A DNA stretch of 64,000 nt. Origin: Uranotaenia lowii (Eukaryota > Arthropoda > Insecta > Diptera > Culicidae). The DNA lies in assembly GCF_029784155.1 (NCBI RefSeq), contig NC_073691.1, forward strand, positions 139,058,433-139,122,432, read 5' to 3'. The translations under genes were made by a program, and so were the position numbers. The notes under the pieces were generated by a model that was given only the letters and a program-made list of their open reading frames with translations, was not told the origin of the DNA and did no database searches. Positions 1 through 9,735 of the stretch are shown here, piece by piece; position 1 is the first letter of the stretch, and the number at the start of each line of letters is the position of its first letter.

Positions 1-1
1 A

Positions 2-241
2 GAGGAAACAAGAGGCATAGGGATGTTCAATAAGTATAAAACAGGAGAGCTAGAGAGGTTTAAAAATGAAATTGAGGAAACAATTAAAAAACAATCACAA
101 GAAGAACTGAAACAAATAATTTCAACAATTAGCATGAAATTAGAAACTATTATGAAACCACATGGCACAAAAGGAGGAGAAATATCAGCTTGCATCTTGG
201 GTGAATTAAATAAAATGCTAGGATCTGCAGGAGACAAATAA
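2..241 (+). CDS. ORF1 (gag-like) C-terminal end of the I-group element
   Basis: This is the last 79 codons of an open frame that runs off the left edge; no stop precedes it, and the methionine at 23 is probably internal. The visible part is charged and helical in character (many Glu, Lys and Gln) with no zinc knuckle. ORF1 proteins of this group bind element RNA in the ribonucleoprotein particle; that role comes from the family and is not shown by this fragment. Its TAA stop (239-241) shares one base with the ATG of ORF2, a TAATG stop-restart arrangement suggesting that ORF2 is translated by coupled reinitiation. Confidence 0.7.
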   Translation, partial: EETRGIGMFNKYKTGELERFKNEIEETIKKQSQEELKQIISTISMKLETIMKPHGTKGGEISACILGELNKMLGSAGDK

Positions 242-3200
242 TGTTCACCGGCGATTTCAAGGTGTTACAGGCAAATATTCAAAGTTTATTTCGAAACAAA
301 AACGAACTAACACACGAACTGTATACCCAAAACTATGATGCAGCATTGCTTTCGGAAATCTGGGTCAAACCAGAACAGATTTCTACTTTACGATGGAATA
401 TTCAAGGCTATCATCGACATCTGGCACCCCGTGCTGACGGGTATGGAGGAGTAGCAATATTCTTGAAGGAGGAATTTAAATTTGACAACATTCAATTACA
501 AACAACAGACGATTTTGAAACGCTGGGAATATTCATACCTAAATTAGATCTGGCTCTAGTAGTCGTCTATGTGAACCCAAGAATATCAAACGATAATTTA
601 GAAACCGCCATAACAACACTCTTTAACGAAACAGCTAGATTCGGTAAAGTAGTAGTAGGAGGTGACTTTAACAGTCATAATGTAATATGGGGATGCCAAG
701 AATCAAACGGTAAAGGAACAATTGTACATGATGCCATAATAGGAGCTAATTTATTATTATTGAACACCGGAGCTGTAACTTACATTCCTCCAGTTTCCAA
801 TCAAAGATCTAGTGCTATAGATCTAACGTTGTGTTCCCTAAATTTATTTAATGTGGTTCAATGGAAAGTTGTTGATAAAAATTTCGGAGGAAGTGGACAC
901 TTATTTATTGAGATCTGTCTGGATTTAAGGATAAACCGTAAACAAAAATACTACTACGATAAACAAAAAATATCGGAGGAAATGGCACAGGTTGAGCACT
1001 GGGAATTCGAAGACTTGAAAGATCTGTCTAAACTTTCCCAGAATATAACTAAAAAACACAAAAAAATAAGCAAACATACACCAAAATATTACTGGAGCTC
1101 GGAGTTGTCACAGCTCTATGAACAAAAACAAAACGCACTACGTAGTTACAATCAATGCTGTAGTAGTGAAAACCTAGTTTTGTGGAAAAGATCTTCTGCT
1201 ATTTTTTTGAAATCCAAACTTGAACACATTAAAAACAAAATGATAGAACTCTCCAGCTCCATTGATCCTAGAAATTCACATGAAAATTGGAAACTCGTTA
1301 GACGATTAAAATTCCTCCCTGTTACCAACCCTAAAAACAATCCTATAAACACCTGCAAGGATATGGCTTCACAGTTTCTCACCAGCAACTTTGGCCCATC
1401 AAATTACAGAGAACCTCTCCCACCAGCAAACAATACAAGAACATCCATATTAACCTATCGACATTGGAAAAACTTCATAAGAAACAAATCCCCAACATCA
1501 TCACCAGGTACAGACTATATAAACTATAATGCATTAAAAAATTTAGATCTACATTCAGTTACAAAAATAATAGAATTGTTAAACGGAATGTGGCAAAAAG
1601 CAACTCTAGACGATCACCTAAAGGAAATAAAAATTATCCCTATATTGAAGCCCAACAAACCACCAAACGAAATAAGTTCCAGCCGACCTATAGCGCTTTT
1701 ACCAACCGTTGTAAAAATATTAAATGCAGCAGTATTAGTAGACATCCAACAAACGTGTGAAAAGAACAATGTCATCCCAGATTTATCTTTTGGTTTTCGC
1801 AAAGGTATGTCTACTGAACATTGTATTACATATGCAACAAACCTAATCAAAGCAGCACGAAGAGCCAACTATACCACAATTGGTGTCTTCTTTGATTCTT
1901 CAAATGCTTTTAACACAGTCGACATTGATAAATTATACAGTATCATGATACAAAATGGTTTCAACGAAGATACATGTACATGGATCTACAACTTTTTAAA
2001 CAACCGGAAAACCCTCATTCACACCGATCAAGGAATTATCAGCCAAACTATTTGTACTGGAGTACCACAGGGCGATGTATTGTCACCTGTTTTATTCAAT
2101 ATTTACACAGCTTCTTTGCATAATACAAACCTTGACCCAGATATAACAACTTTACAGTTTGCAGATGATTTTTTAAAAATTGTCAAAGCAAAATCTTTAG
2201 AAAAAGCCATTAAAAAGATGCAATCAGAAATAAACCGATTTATGACAAAAGCTACGGAGTTAGGATTACGTCTTAATAGCTCAAAAACAAAGGCAATGCT
2301 ATTTAAAGAAAGTGATAAACAACTCCACTTAAGAATGGGAGGAGAAATCCTAGAAACTGTGAGGAGCTACAAATATTTAGGTATAACACTTGATCAGGCA
2401 CTCAGATACGGTATACATGTTAAAACGCTTAAACAAAATGTGTTGGACAGACAAAACATGCTAAAAATAATCAGTGGTATAAGATATGGTGGCACACCAA
2501 GAGTGATGATGCTGTACCATAAAGCTTTGTACGGGAATTATCTGAACTACGGCGCAGTAATCTACGGAGGAACAGCTAAGAAATATTGTGACATGTTAGA
2601 AGTAACGAATAGACAATGTCTGAGAATTGCTACAGGATGTACTAAAACTACACCAATTAACACACTAGCAGCAATAGCTGGAGAAGAACCGCTGACATTC
2701 AAACGCACCTATTTAGCAAAAAAACGTATTGCATTGCATATCCATCGTAACGATCTAATTGCACAACAACTACACTCTTTAGATTTGGACAACGTTCAAA
2801 GTGAAGTAAAGTACACTTTTCTAGAAAGAATCTACATTAAAAACGTACAAGAATTTCAAACGATATACACAGAAACAAAACCAGAAATAGAAATAAGAGT
2901 CGAGATAGAAGATCAAATGATAGGCTCAACAATGAAAAAGAATGAAACATCTCCAATCGTTATGAAAAAACTGGCCCTAGAAATGATAAATAACCATTAT
3001 AGTCACCGTGACCAATGGTACACTGATGCTTCTAAAAGTACGAACAAATGTGGCATTGGAATTTATGACGCTTCTTCCGATACAAAGATAAGCATTTCCT
3101 TAGTAAATAATGTTAACATTGCAACTGCAGAACTTTTAGCTATAAGAGTAGCTTTAGAACAAATACACAACGAAGAAAGAACTGGAGTTGTAATTTTCAC

Positions 3201-3846
3201 CGATTCCCAGTCGGCCTGTAAAATTTTAAAAAGGGACATAACAAACAAAAAATTTGATCAAGTCACGCACGACATATGCTCACTAGCTACAACAAAAAAT
3301 GTAAAAATACAATGGATACCATCACATGTCGGAATAGAGGGAAATGAACATGCAGACGTTCTAGCGAAACAAGGATTAGACGGACCAATATTACTCGAGA
3401 ACAAACTGAGACTCGATGATGCATACATGAGATACAAATCAGAATCACTCGAATCCACGAATTTATGGTACAGGAACATGGTGCACAATGAAAGTAAAGG
3501 AATCAAATTTTATGAACTACAATCAAATTTCTCTACCAAACCCTGGTATTGGGATATCGAACTAAGCAACATTCAAATTCGCACTTTGAATCGCTTACTA
3601 AGTGGCCATGACTATTCACCCTATTATTTAGGAGTGATGAAAATTCGAGACACAAAATTGTGCGAACTATGCAACACGAATTTTACCACCGAGCATGCAC
3701 TCCTCAAATGCATTCAGTTCAATCATATAAGGAATCACTATGATTGGGATCGATATTCCAATCTGATCGAAATTATTCAAAATTTTGAAGTAACAAGACT
3801 AAAGGAAATCCTCAGTTTCCTAGAGAAAGCTCGCATGAAAATTTAA
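241..3846 (+). CDS. ORF2 polyprotein: AP-like endonuclease, reverse transcriptase, RNase H
   Basis: The protein has 1201 residues, full size for an I-group ORF2. In order: an AP-type endonuclease with GDFNSHN near residue 141 and a SGHLF histidine motif near 217; RT with GFRKGMST, FFDSSNAFNTVD, GVPQGDVLSP and catalytic FADD near 640; RNase H with WYTDAS near 926, an E in TAELLAIR, TDSQSA near 987 and SHVGIEGNEHAD; then a C-terminal C-x2-C-x6-H-x4-C knuckle near 1141. All visible catalytic residues are intact and there is no frameshift, so the copy may be young. It would nick target DNA and reverse-transcribe its own RNA in the nucleus. The RNase H domain points to the I group (I, Loa, Outcast relatives); the exact clade is not resolved. 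Confidence 0.92.
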   Translation: MFTGDFKVLQANIQSLFRNKNELTHELYTQNYDAALLSEIWVKPEQISTLRWNIQGYHRHLAPRADGYGGVAIFLKEEFKFDNIQLQTTDDFETLGIFIPKLDLALVVVYVNPRISNDNLETAITTLFNETARFGKVVVGGDFNSHNVIWGCQESNGKGTIVHDAIIGANLLLLNTGAVTYIPPVSNQRSSAIDLTLCSLNLFNVVQWKVVDKNFGGSGHLFIEICLDLRINRKQKYYYDKQKISEEMAQVEHWEFEDLKDLSKLSQNITKKHKKISKHTPKYYWSSELSQLYEQKQNALRSYNQCCSSENLVLWKRSSAIFLKSKLEHIKNKMIELSSSIDPRNSHENWKLVRRLKFLPVTNPKNNPINTCKDMASQFLTSNFGPSNYREPLPPANNTRTSILTYRHWKNFIRNKSPTSSPGTDYINYNALKNLDLHSVTKIIELLNGMWQKATLDDHLKEIKIIPILKPNKPPNEISSSRPIALLPTVVKILNAAVLVDIQQTCEKNNVIPDLSFGFRKGMSTEHCITYATNLIKAARRANYTTIGVFFDSSNAFNTVDIDKLYSIMIQNGFNEDTCTWIYNFLNNRKTLIHTDQGIISQTICTGVPQGDVLSPVLFNIYTASLHNTNLDPDITTLQFADDFLKIVKAKSLEKAIKKMQSEINRFMTKATELGLRLNSSKTKAMLFKESDKQLHLRMGGEILETVRSYKYLGITLDQALRYGIHVKTLKQNVLDRQNMLKIISGIRYGGTPRVMMLYHKALYGNYLNYGAVIYGGTAKKYCDMLEVTNRQCLRIATGCTKTTPINTLAAIAGEEPLTFKRTYLAKKRIALHIHRNDLIAQQLHSLDLDNVQSEVKYTFLERIYIKNVQEFQTIYTETKPEIEIRVEIEDQMIGSTMKKNETSPIVMKKLALEMINNHYSHRDQWYTDASKSTNKCGIGIYDASSDTKISISLVNNVNIATAELLAIRVALEQIHNEERTGVVIFTDSQSACKILKRDITNKKFDQVTHDICSLATTKNVKIQWIPSHVGIEGNEHADVLAKQGLDGPILLENKLRLDDAYMRYKSESLESTNLWYRNMVHNESKGIKFYELQSNFSTKPWYWDIELSNIQIRTLNRLLSGHDYSPYYLGVMKIRDTKLCELCNTNFTTEHALLKCIQFNHIRNHYDWDRYSNLIEIIQNFEVTRLKEILSFLEKARMKI

Positions 3847-3983
3847 AAAACAGAAAGTATGATCGAAAATTATGAAAAAAAGGAGCATCCCTACGAAAAA
3901 ACGAAAATCAACATATAAACAAGTAGTGGTGATATAGAGTATAAAACTCTCTGCCAGTCAAACAGATCCATACATACATACAT

Positions 3984-5084
3984 ACAACGAGTCTGTGGCG
4001 CAGAATCAGCACAGGTAACATTAAAAACACTTCGGGTATTACCCAGCCGTGATTCCAATGTAGGCCGAGGCTGACCGCGAACAGGCAGGTTGTTTGCCGG
4101 CCCGACGTGTGAAGACGAAAAAGAGGAAGGAGGAGAAGAAACTTTTCTGGAAACTTTGGGATTTTTCCTAGAAGCAATAATTTTTGCCCTGATGGGACAG
4201 TCTAGCGAATTCGAGGAATGATTACCTGCGCAATTTGCACACTTGAAAAATTCTGTTTGTGGCTTATCACCACCAAAAAGGCATTTAGATTTTTCATGAT
4301 CGAATGAGCCGCAAAGCATGCATCTGGCATTCATTCTACAATTTTTAGTGCCGTGACAAAAAGCTTGACAACGACGACATTGCGTAATATTTTGAAGGAA
4401 ATTGGTTGAAGATTTTCGAAAAGGTTCGAATTTGACTCGACAATGAAACATAAGACGAGCCTTTTCAAGAATTTGCAAATTATTAACTTGATCCTTTTTA
4501 AAATGAATCAAATAAAGCTCAGGAGCAAAACCAACACTACTGATATTATTCGTGTTGGTTCTTTTCCTCATTTGAATTACTTGAATTGGAGAAAAACCTA
4601 ACAAAGAATTTAATTCAGTTGTGATCTCATCCGGTGTCTGATCGCCGGTGAGACCACGAAGTACAACTTTAAAAGGACGATCACTTCTTGTGTCGTAAGT
4701 AAAAAATTGATGTTTTTTATTATTCAAATAATTTAAAATTTTTTGAAAATCATTAAAAGATTCCGCCAAAATACGAGCAGTTCCCCTTCGACCGATCTGA
4801 AAAGAAATCTTCACATCCTTGACGGAAGTGACGATTTCTTTCCGAAAGGCATTGAAGTCAGGAATCGTGACCGTAATTGGTGGAACCTTTTCGTTTTTAA
4901 GAGTATAAGATGAAGAAGGTTTCTTAGTACTCTTATCAGAATTAAATATGAATATTTCCTCATCACCGATGTTATGAAGGACATCGAATGAATTGGAAAT
5001 TTCAACTTTTTTGGGCGATGGACCTGAATTAGTTTCGGCAATTCGCTTTCTACCAGCTCTTGAGCCGGCCGATGACTTCCCCAT
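3984..5084 (-). CDS. Jockey-group ORF1 (gag-like nucleocapsid protein), 3' end cut off
   Basis: I chose the ATG at 5084 (MGKSSAGSRAGRKR), because an upstream in-frame ATG at 5138 adds a hydrophobic stretch unlike the family. The frame encodes a basic N-terminus, a region resembling the PRE_C2HC domain, then three cysteine knuckles: C-x2-C-x4-H-x4-C in CRRCQAFCHGTKNC, another in CMLCGSFDHEKSKC and a third in CANCAGNHSSNSLDC. Gag proteins of this clade bind RNA. After 3984 the frame continues into antisense I-element 3' UTR, so the last 30-odd predicted residues are artefactual. The intact version ends in the frame seen at 63112-63440. Confidence 0.85.
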
Positions 5085-5263
5085 GCTGGAAAGAAAAGAG
5101 AAAATATGAATAAAAGAAAATGAAAATAATTTTAGCACTGAAAAGTGCTGATGGAAAAACAGGTAAGGAAAAAATTAATAATGTAAAAATGTTCCTGCAG
5201 GTACACAGCAACGATACGATGCTCCGGCGTACGTGTTGACGGCTCAACGGTACAGATGGAAGT
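5085..5263 (-). promoter_or_regulatory. 5' UTR / probable internal promoter of the Jockey-group element
   Basis: About 180 bp lie between the inferred 5' terminus (5263) and the gag ATG. Jockey-group elements start transcription at their first base from an internal, TATA-less promoter, and no TATA box is visible. The terminus is placed where the sequence changes to the 501 bp array unit. Promoter function is inferred from the family. Confidence 0.4.
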
Positions 5264-7270
5264 GACCAACCTGGCGTATGAATATTATACTGGTTGAGTG
5301 TCGACGTCTATCGGAATGAAGGGAATAGTTCTCCCATGTGATCATAATCATTTTTCTTGGTCTATTTCTATTCCCATCTTTTCATCTTACGGTAGTTGGA
5401 CTCAAATTTGGATATTTTAGGCACGGCAAGATTTGCATTGCCTTCTCATATACTGCACGGGTTGTCAGTTATGATGAGAAATGATGCGTTTGCCGTATTT
5501 GGATATCCAACCAAATTCGGTGTTTGGCACCGCCTTATTTTCTATTTTTAAACTGTGACCCAAAGATGGGTCTTGACTCAAACATTCAGTCAGCGAAACT
5601 TTTTTTGTAAAGAAATGAATCCAACTTAGATGAAATTTCAGGGACTAGAAAGGGAAAATTGATGTTGAAAAACATGCGAAAAAAATTCGCCTTGTCTCCC
5701 GGTGAGACTTGAACCCACATCTTGCGCCTCTCCGGGGCCCATGTATTAACATTCTACTACAGGAGACCAACCTGGCGTATGAATATTATACTGGTTGAGT
5801 GTCGACGTCTATCGGAATGAAGGGAATAGTTCTCCCATGTGATCATAATCATTTTTCTTGGTCTATTTCTATTCCCATCTTTTCATCTTACGGTAGTTGG
5901 ACTCAAATTTGGATATTTTAGGCACGGCAAGATTTGCATTGCCTTCTCATATACTGCACGGGTTGTCAGTTATGATGAGAAATGATGCGTTTGCCGTATT
6001 TGGATATCCAACCAAATTCGGTGTTTGGCACCGCCTTATTTTCTATTTTTAAACTGTGACCCAAAGATGGGTCTTGACTCAAACATTCAGTCAGCGAAAC
6101 TTTTTTTGTAAAGAAATGAATCCAACTTAGATGAAATTTCAGGGACTAGAAAGGGAAAATTGATGTTGAAAAACATGCGAAAAAAATTCGCCTTGTCTCC
6201 CGGTGAGACTTGAACCCACATCTTGCGCCTCTCCGGGGCCCATGTATTAACATTCTACTACAGGAGACCAACCTGGCGTATGAATATTATACTGGTTGAG
6301 TGTCGACGTCTATCGGAATGAAGGGAATAGTTCTCCCATGTGATCATAATCATTTTTCTTGGTCTATTTCTATTCCCATCTTTTCATCTTACGGTAGTTG
6401 GACTCAAATTTGGATATTTTAGGCACGGCAAGATTTGCATTGCCTTCTCATATACTGCACGGGTTGTCAGTTATGATGAGAAATGATGCGTTTGCCGTAT
6501 TTGGATATCCAACCAAATTCGGTGTTTGGCACCGCCTTATTTTCTATTTTTAAACTGTGACCCAAAGATGGGTCTTGACTCAAACATTCAGTCAGCGAAA
6601 CTTTTTTTGTAAAGAAATGAATCCAACTTAGATGAAATTTCAGGGACTAGAAAGGGAAAATTGATGTTGAAAAACATGCGAAAAAAATTTCGCCTTGTCT
6701 CCCGGTGAGACTTGAACCCACATCTTGCGCCTCTCCGGGGCCCATGTATTAACATTCTACTACAGGAGACCAACCTGGCGTATGAATATTATACTGGTTG
6801 AGTGTCGACGTCTATCGGAATGAAGGGAATAGTTCTCCCATGTGATCATAATCATTTTTCTTGGTCTATTTCTATTCCCATCTTTTCATCTTACGGTAGT
6901 TGGACTCAAATTTGGATATTTTAGGCACGGCAAGATTTGCATTGCCTTCTCATATACTGCACGGGTTGTCAGTTATGATGAGAAATGATGCGTTTGCCGT
7001 ATTTGGATATCCAACCAAATTCGGTGTTTGGCACCGCCTTATTTTCTATTTTTAAACTGTGACCCAAAGATGGGTCTTGACTCAAACATTCAGTCAGCGA
7101 AACTTTTTTTGTAAAGAAATGAATCCAACTTAGATGAAATTTCAGGGACTAGAAAGGGAAAATTGATGTTGAAAAACATGCGAAAAAAATTCGCCTTGTC
7201 TCCCGGTGAGACTTGAACCCACATCTTGCGCCTCTCCGGGGCCCATGTATTAACATTCTACTACAGGAGA
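5264..7270 (-). repeat. tandem array, four 501-502 bp tRNA-headed units, minus orientation
   Basis: Units begin at 5264, 5765, 6266 and 6768 and are nearly identical; the visible difference is one extra T in the third unit's T-run. Each has a 72 nt tRNA-like segment at one end (antisense here, for example about 5695-5766) followed by about 430 bp of unrelated body. Short frames on the minus strand (such as 6588-6773) are translations of this repeat and are not genes. The left edge coincides with the 5' end of the Jockey element. The period is far longer than a typical SINE dimer. Confidence 0.9.
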
Positions 7271-8143
7271 ATGTTTGAGTCCAACTACCGTAAGATGAAA
7301 AGATGGGAATAGAAATAGACCAAGAAAAATGATTATGATCACATGGGAGAACTATTCCCTTCATTCCGATAGACGTCGACACTCAACCAGTATAATATTC
7401 ATACGCCAGGTTGGTCTCCTGTAGTAGAATGTTAATACATGGGCCCCGGAGAGGCGCAAGATGTGGGTTCAAGTCTCACCGGGAGACAAGGCGAAAATTT
7501 TTTTTTCGCATGTTTTTCAACATCAATTTTCCCTTTCTAGTCCCTGAAATTTCATCTAAGTTGGATTCATTTCTTTACAAAAAAAGTTTCGCTGACTGAA
7601 TGTTTGAGTCAAGACCCATCTTTGGGTCACAGTTTAAAAATAGAAAATAAGGCGGTGCCAAACACCGAATTTGGTTGGATATCCAAATACGGCAAACGCA
7701 TCATTTCTCATCATAACTGACAACCCGTGCAGTATATGAGAAGGCAATGCAAATCTTGCCGTGCCTAAAATATCCAAATTTGAGTCCAACTACCGTAAGA
7801 TGAAAAGATGGGAATAGAAATAGACCAAGAAAAATGATTATGATCACATGGGAGAACTATTCCCTTCATTCCGATAGACGTCGACACTCAACCAGTATAA
7901 TATTCATACGCCAGGTTGGTCTCCTGTAGTAGAATGTTAATACATGGGCCCCGGAGAGGCGCAAGATGTGGGTTCAAGTCTCACCGGGAGACAAGGCGAA
8001 TTTTTTTCGCATGTTTTTCAACATCAATTTTCCCTTTCTAGTCCCTGAAATTTCATCTAAGTTGGATTCATTTCTTTACAAAAAAAGTTTCGCTGACTGA
8101 ATGTTTGAGTCAAGACCCATCTTTGGGTCACAGTTTAAAAATA
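7271..8143 (+). repeat. same tRNA-headed repeat in opposite orientation (1.7 units)
   Basis: A 146 bp partial unit (7271-7416) is followed by one full 505 bp unit (7417-7921) and a 222 bp partial (7922-8143), all in plus orientation. The full unit is longer because of four extra bases in an A/T run. The last partial stops abruptly in the middle of the unit, after a CAGTTTAAAAATA stretch. Together with the minus array this makes an inverted repeat of about 870 bp per arm with a spacer of about 357 bp (6914-7270). Confidence 0.9.
7415..7486 (+). other. tRNA-like pol III head of the 501 bp unit (not a functional tRNA gene)
   Basis: TCTCCTG pairs with CGGGAGA as a seven-base acceptor stem. GTA and TAC can form a D stem around a degenerate box A. 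GTGGG and CTCAC close a TTCAAGT T-loop that matches box B. A four-of-five pair anticodon stem would present GGA (serine-like). It recurs identically in every unit, including 7920-7991, which supports a SINE or satellite head over a real tRNA gene. Confidence 0.6.
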
Positions 8144-9327
8144 TTAAATGAGAACTTTATTTTTTTTTAAACAAACACCGGTTTCCTATGTGTCGCTTTT
8201 GGAAAAATGCCACCATTTCCTTTGGGTAGCCTTGTTTGTTAGCTTGCTAACAGGATCAGAGTTTTCAGCATTTATCTTCCAACATCGATCCGTTTAATTG
8301 CTGCAGAATGAAAATTTAACGGAAAAGTATCATCAATAGAACTTGTGAGTAATGATTTATCAGGATTGAAATTTTATCACAGATGACCAGATGTACAAAC
8401 TAAGCCTTGAAACGTGTGCAAAGTTCCAACGACCGGTTTGTAACAATTTTGTATTTTTTGGCTAAGCCACCAGATTTTTCCAAGGACACCGGAAAAAACT
8501 TTCGAAATATGAACAAAACCAAACTAACAATAATTTAGTGAGTTTTGAAGGGGTCGTATTACTTGGACGAGTTTCGAGCAAATCGATGTAGATCTTTCTC
8601 AGATATTTCATAATGACCATTTTTAAAGATGTTTTGCTAATTGCTTCAAATCAATATAGCTGCGTAGGACAGTCAATTTTCAACTTGTTTAAGGTTGTAA
8701 GTTAGCTTCATACTCAGTAAAAAGAATGAAGATAAAATAAACCAGATAAATTAACCAAGTTTCCAGTTCACAAGTAACATGTTATTGTGTTTTGTAACTA
8801 GAAACAAATTGAAGCCGTCTGTTCTACTAAAATGTTGCTTTATTTATTTTTGAGAACTCATCTTTCGAGAATGAGGTACTTTCAAAGATGATTGGTAACT
8901 CTTCAACGGCGCAACAGATGGCACTGTTTCTCGTAAATTTTTAATGGATTGTTTAAACATTATCATTTGTTATTTTACAAAGGTTTCTGGAATATTTTTT
9001 TTTGAGTTTATCTGTTTATCTGTAATTTTACTTTCCTTCGTAATGCCACCCCATTGAAAAATGTGAATTTTACATGCGATTTGCATGTTAATCTCCTTGC
9101 AAGTACAAAGATGCTATGCTTTTTTTCATATTTTTTTCCAGCGTTGATTGTTTTAAATGTATAGTAAAATTACAGTTTATTACAGTGTACAGTTAAACTA
9201 TTGCTCTTTCAACTGTTTGATTTATTGTAAACGTACAAAACGAGTTTGGCTCTTGAAAACCTCAAGGTATGAGCCGTTTCAAATAAAGAGATTGCAAAAA
9301 AAGCCGTTTTATTTTGTTAAATACATA
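8144..9327. other. AT-rich stretch without a recognised feature
   Basis: I find no convincing coding frame, terminal repeat or tRNA-like head here. The only open frame of note (9157-9348) is short, compositionally plain and runs into the following repeat. Confidence 0.4.
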
Positions 9328-9735
9328 GAGGAGAGTGGGAATACTTGAACCCCTTTTCTTATTTTCACCATATCTTTTAGAAAAATTTAGCAACTCGCCG
9401 TCTTTGACATTTTCTGACAGCTTGTAACTTCAAGTTTCTATGCTCCAAAAATTAGAACGATACTTGAACCCGTTGATGAACTAGAAGCATTTTCGTGGGA
9501 GTAAAAAATTGCGATTTTTCTGAAGTTAGGGGAGACTTGATCCCCTATTGAAGGAGACTTGATCTTTTATTCAGGAAGCCCTAATCCTTGTATAAAAATC
9601 AAACGAAACCCCAAGATAGAATGTTATTTGACTATTTTGGTCATGTTTGTTCTCATTTCACAATTTATAGCAGACATAAGAAGAAAATTCTATAACTTTA
9701 TCTCAACGCTAATAACATTGCATACTTAAAATTTC
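9328..9735 (+). repeat. left-half fragment of the GGGGAGAGTGGG transposon family
   Basis: About 400 bp match 55673-56130 almost base for base, starting at the terminal GGAGAGTGGGAATACTTG and running through AACGCTAATAACATTGCATACTT. The right half and right terminus are absent, and after about 9735 the sequence diverges. It is a truncated copy of the non-autonomous element described at 55673-56705. Confidence 0.8.

Larger units (their letters stand above)
1..3983 (+). mobile_element. I-group non-LTR retrotransposon, 5' end outside the window
   Basis: It carries the tail of ORF1, a complete ORF2 and a 3' UTR of about 137 bp. The 3' end is a short tandem repeat of CATA units (about 3967-3983), the kind of simple-sequence tail I-group elements often have in place of poly(A). 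At 3984 the sequence becomes a Jockey-group gag gene on the other strand. The second gag copy at 63441 shows the uninterrupted flank, so the junction is exact and this element inserted into the gag gene. ORF2 has no internal stop. The 5' junction is not visible, so the target duplication cannot be checked here. Confidence 0.9.
3984..5263 (-). mobile_element. Jockey-group non-LTR retrotransposon, 5' part (5' UTR and gag)
   Basis: The orientation is minus, with the 5' end at about 5263 and the sequence running to 3984, where the I-group element interrupts it. Non-LTR copies are usually 5'-truncated; this copy keeps its 5' part, and its 3' part presumably lies left of the window beyond the inserted element. 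The 460-odd bp shared with 63441-63910 differ by only about seven or eight substitutions. At 5263/5264 the element abuts the tRNA-headed tandem array. Confidence 0.85.

Noticed and set aside
3908..4177. Second minus-strand frame over the Jockey gag
   Set aside because: It lies in another frame over the zinc-knuckle gag and has no motifs; the same shadow recurs over the other gag copy at 63392-63634.
7415..7486. Functional tRNA-Ser gene
   Set aside because: The fold has a mismatch in the anticodon stem, lacks the long serine variable arm, and is repeated as the head of every array unit.
5264..8143. CRISPR-like or spaced repeat array
   Set aside because: Units are contiguous, about 501 bp long and have no unique spacers; the genome is eukaryotic.
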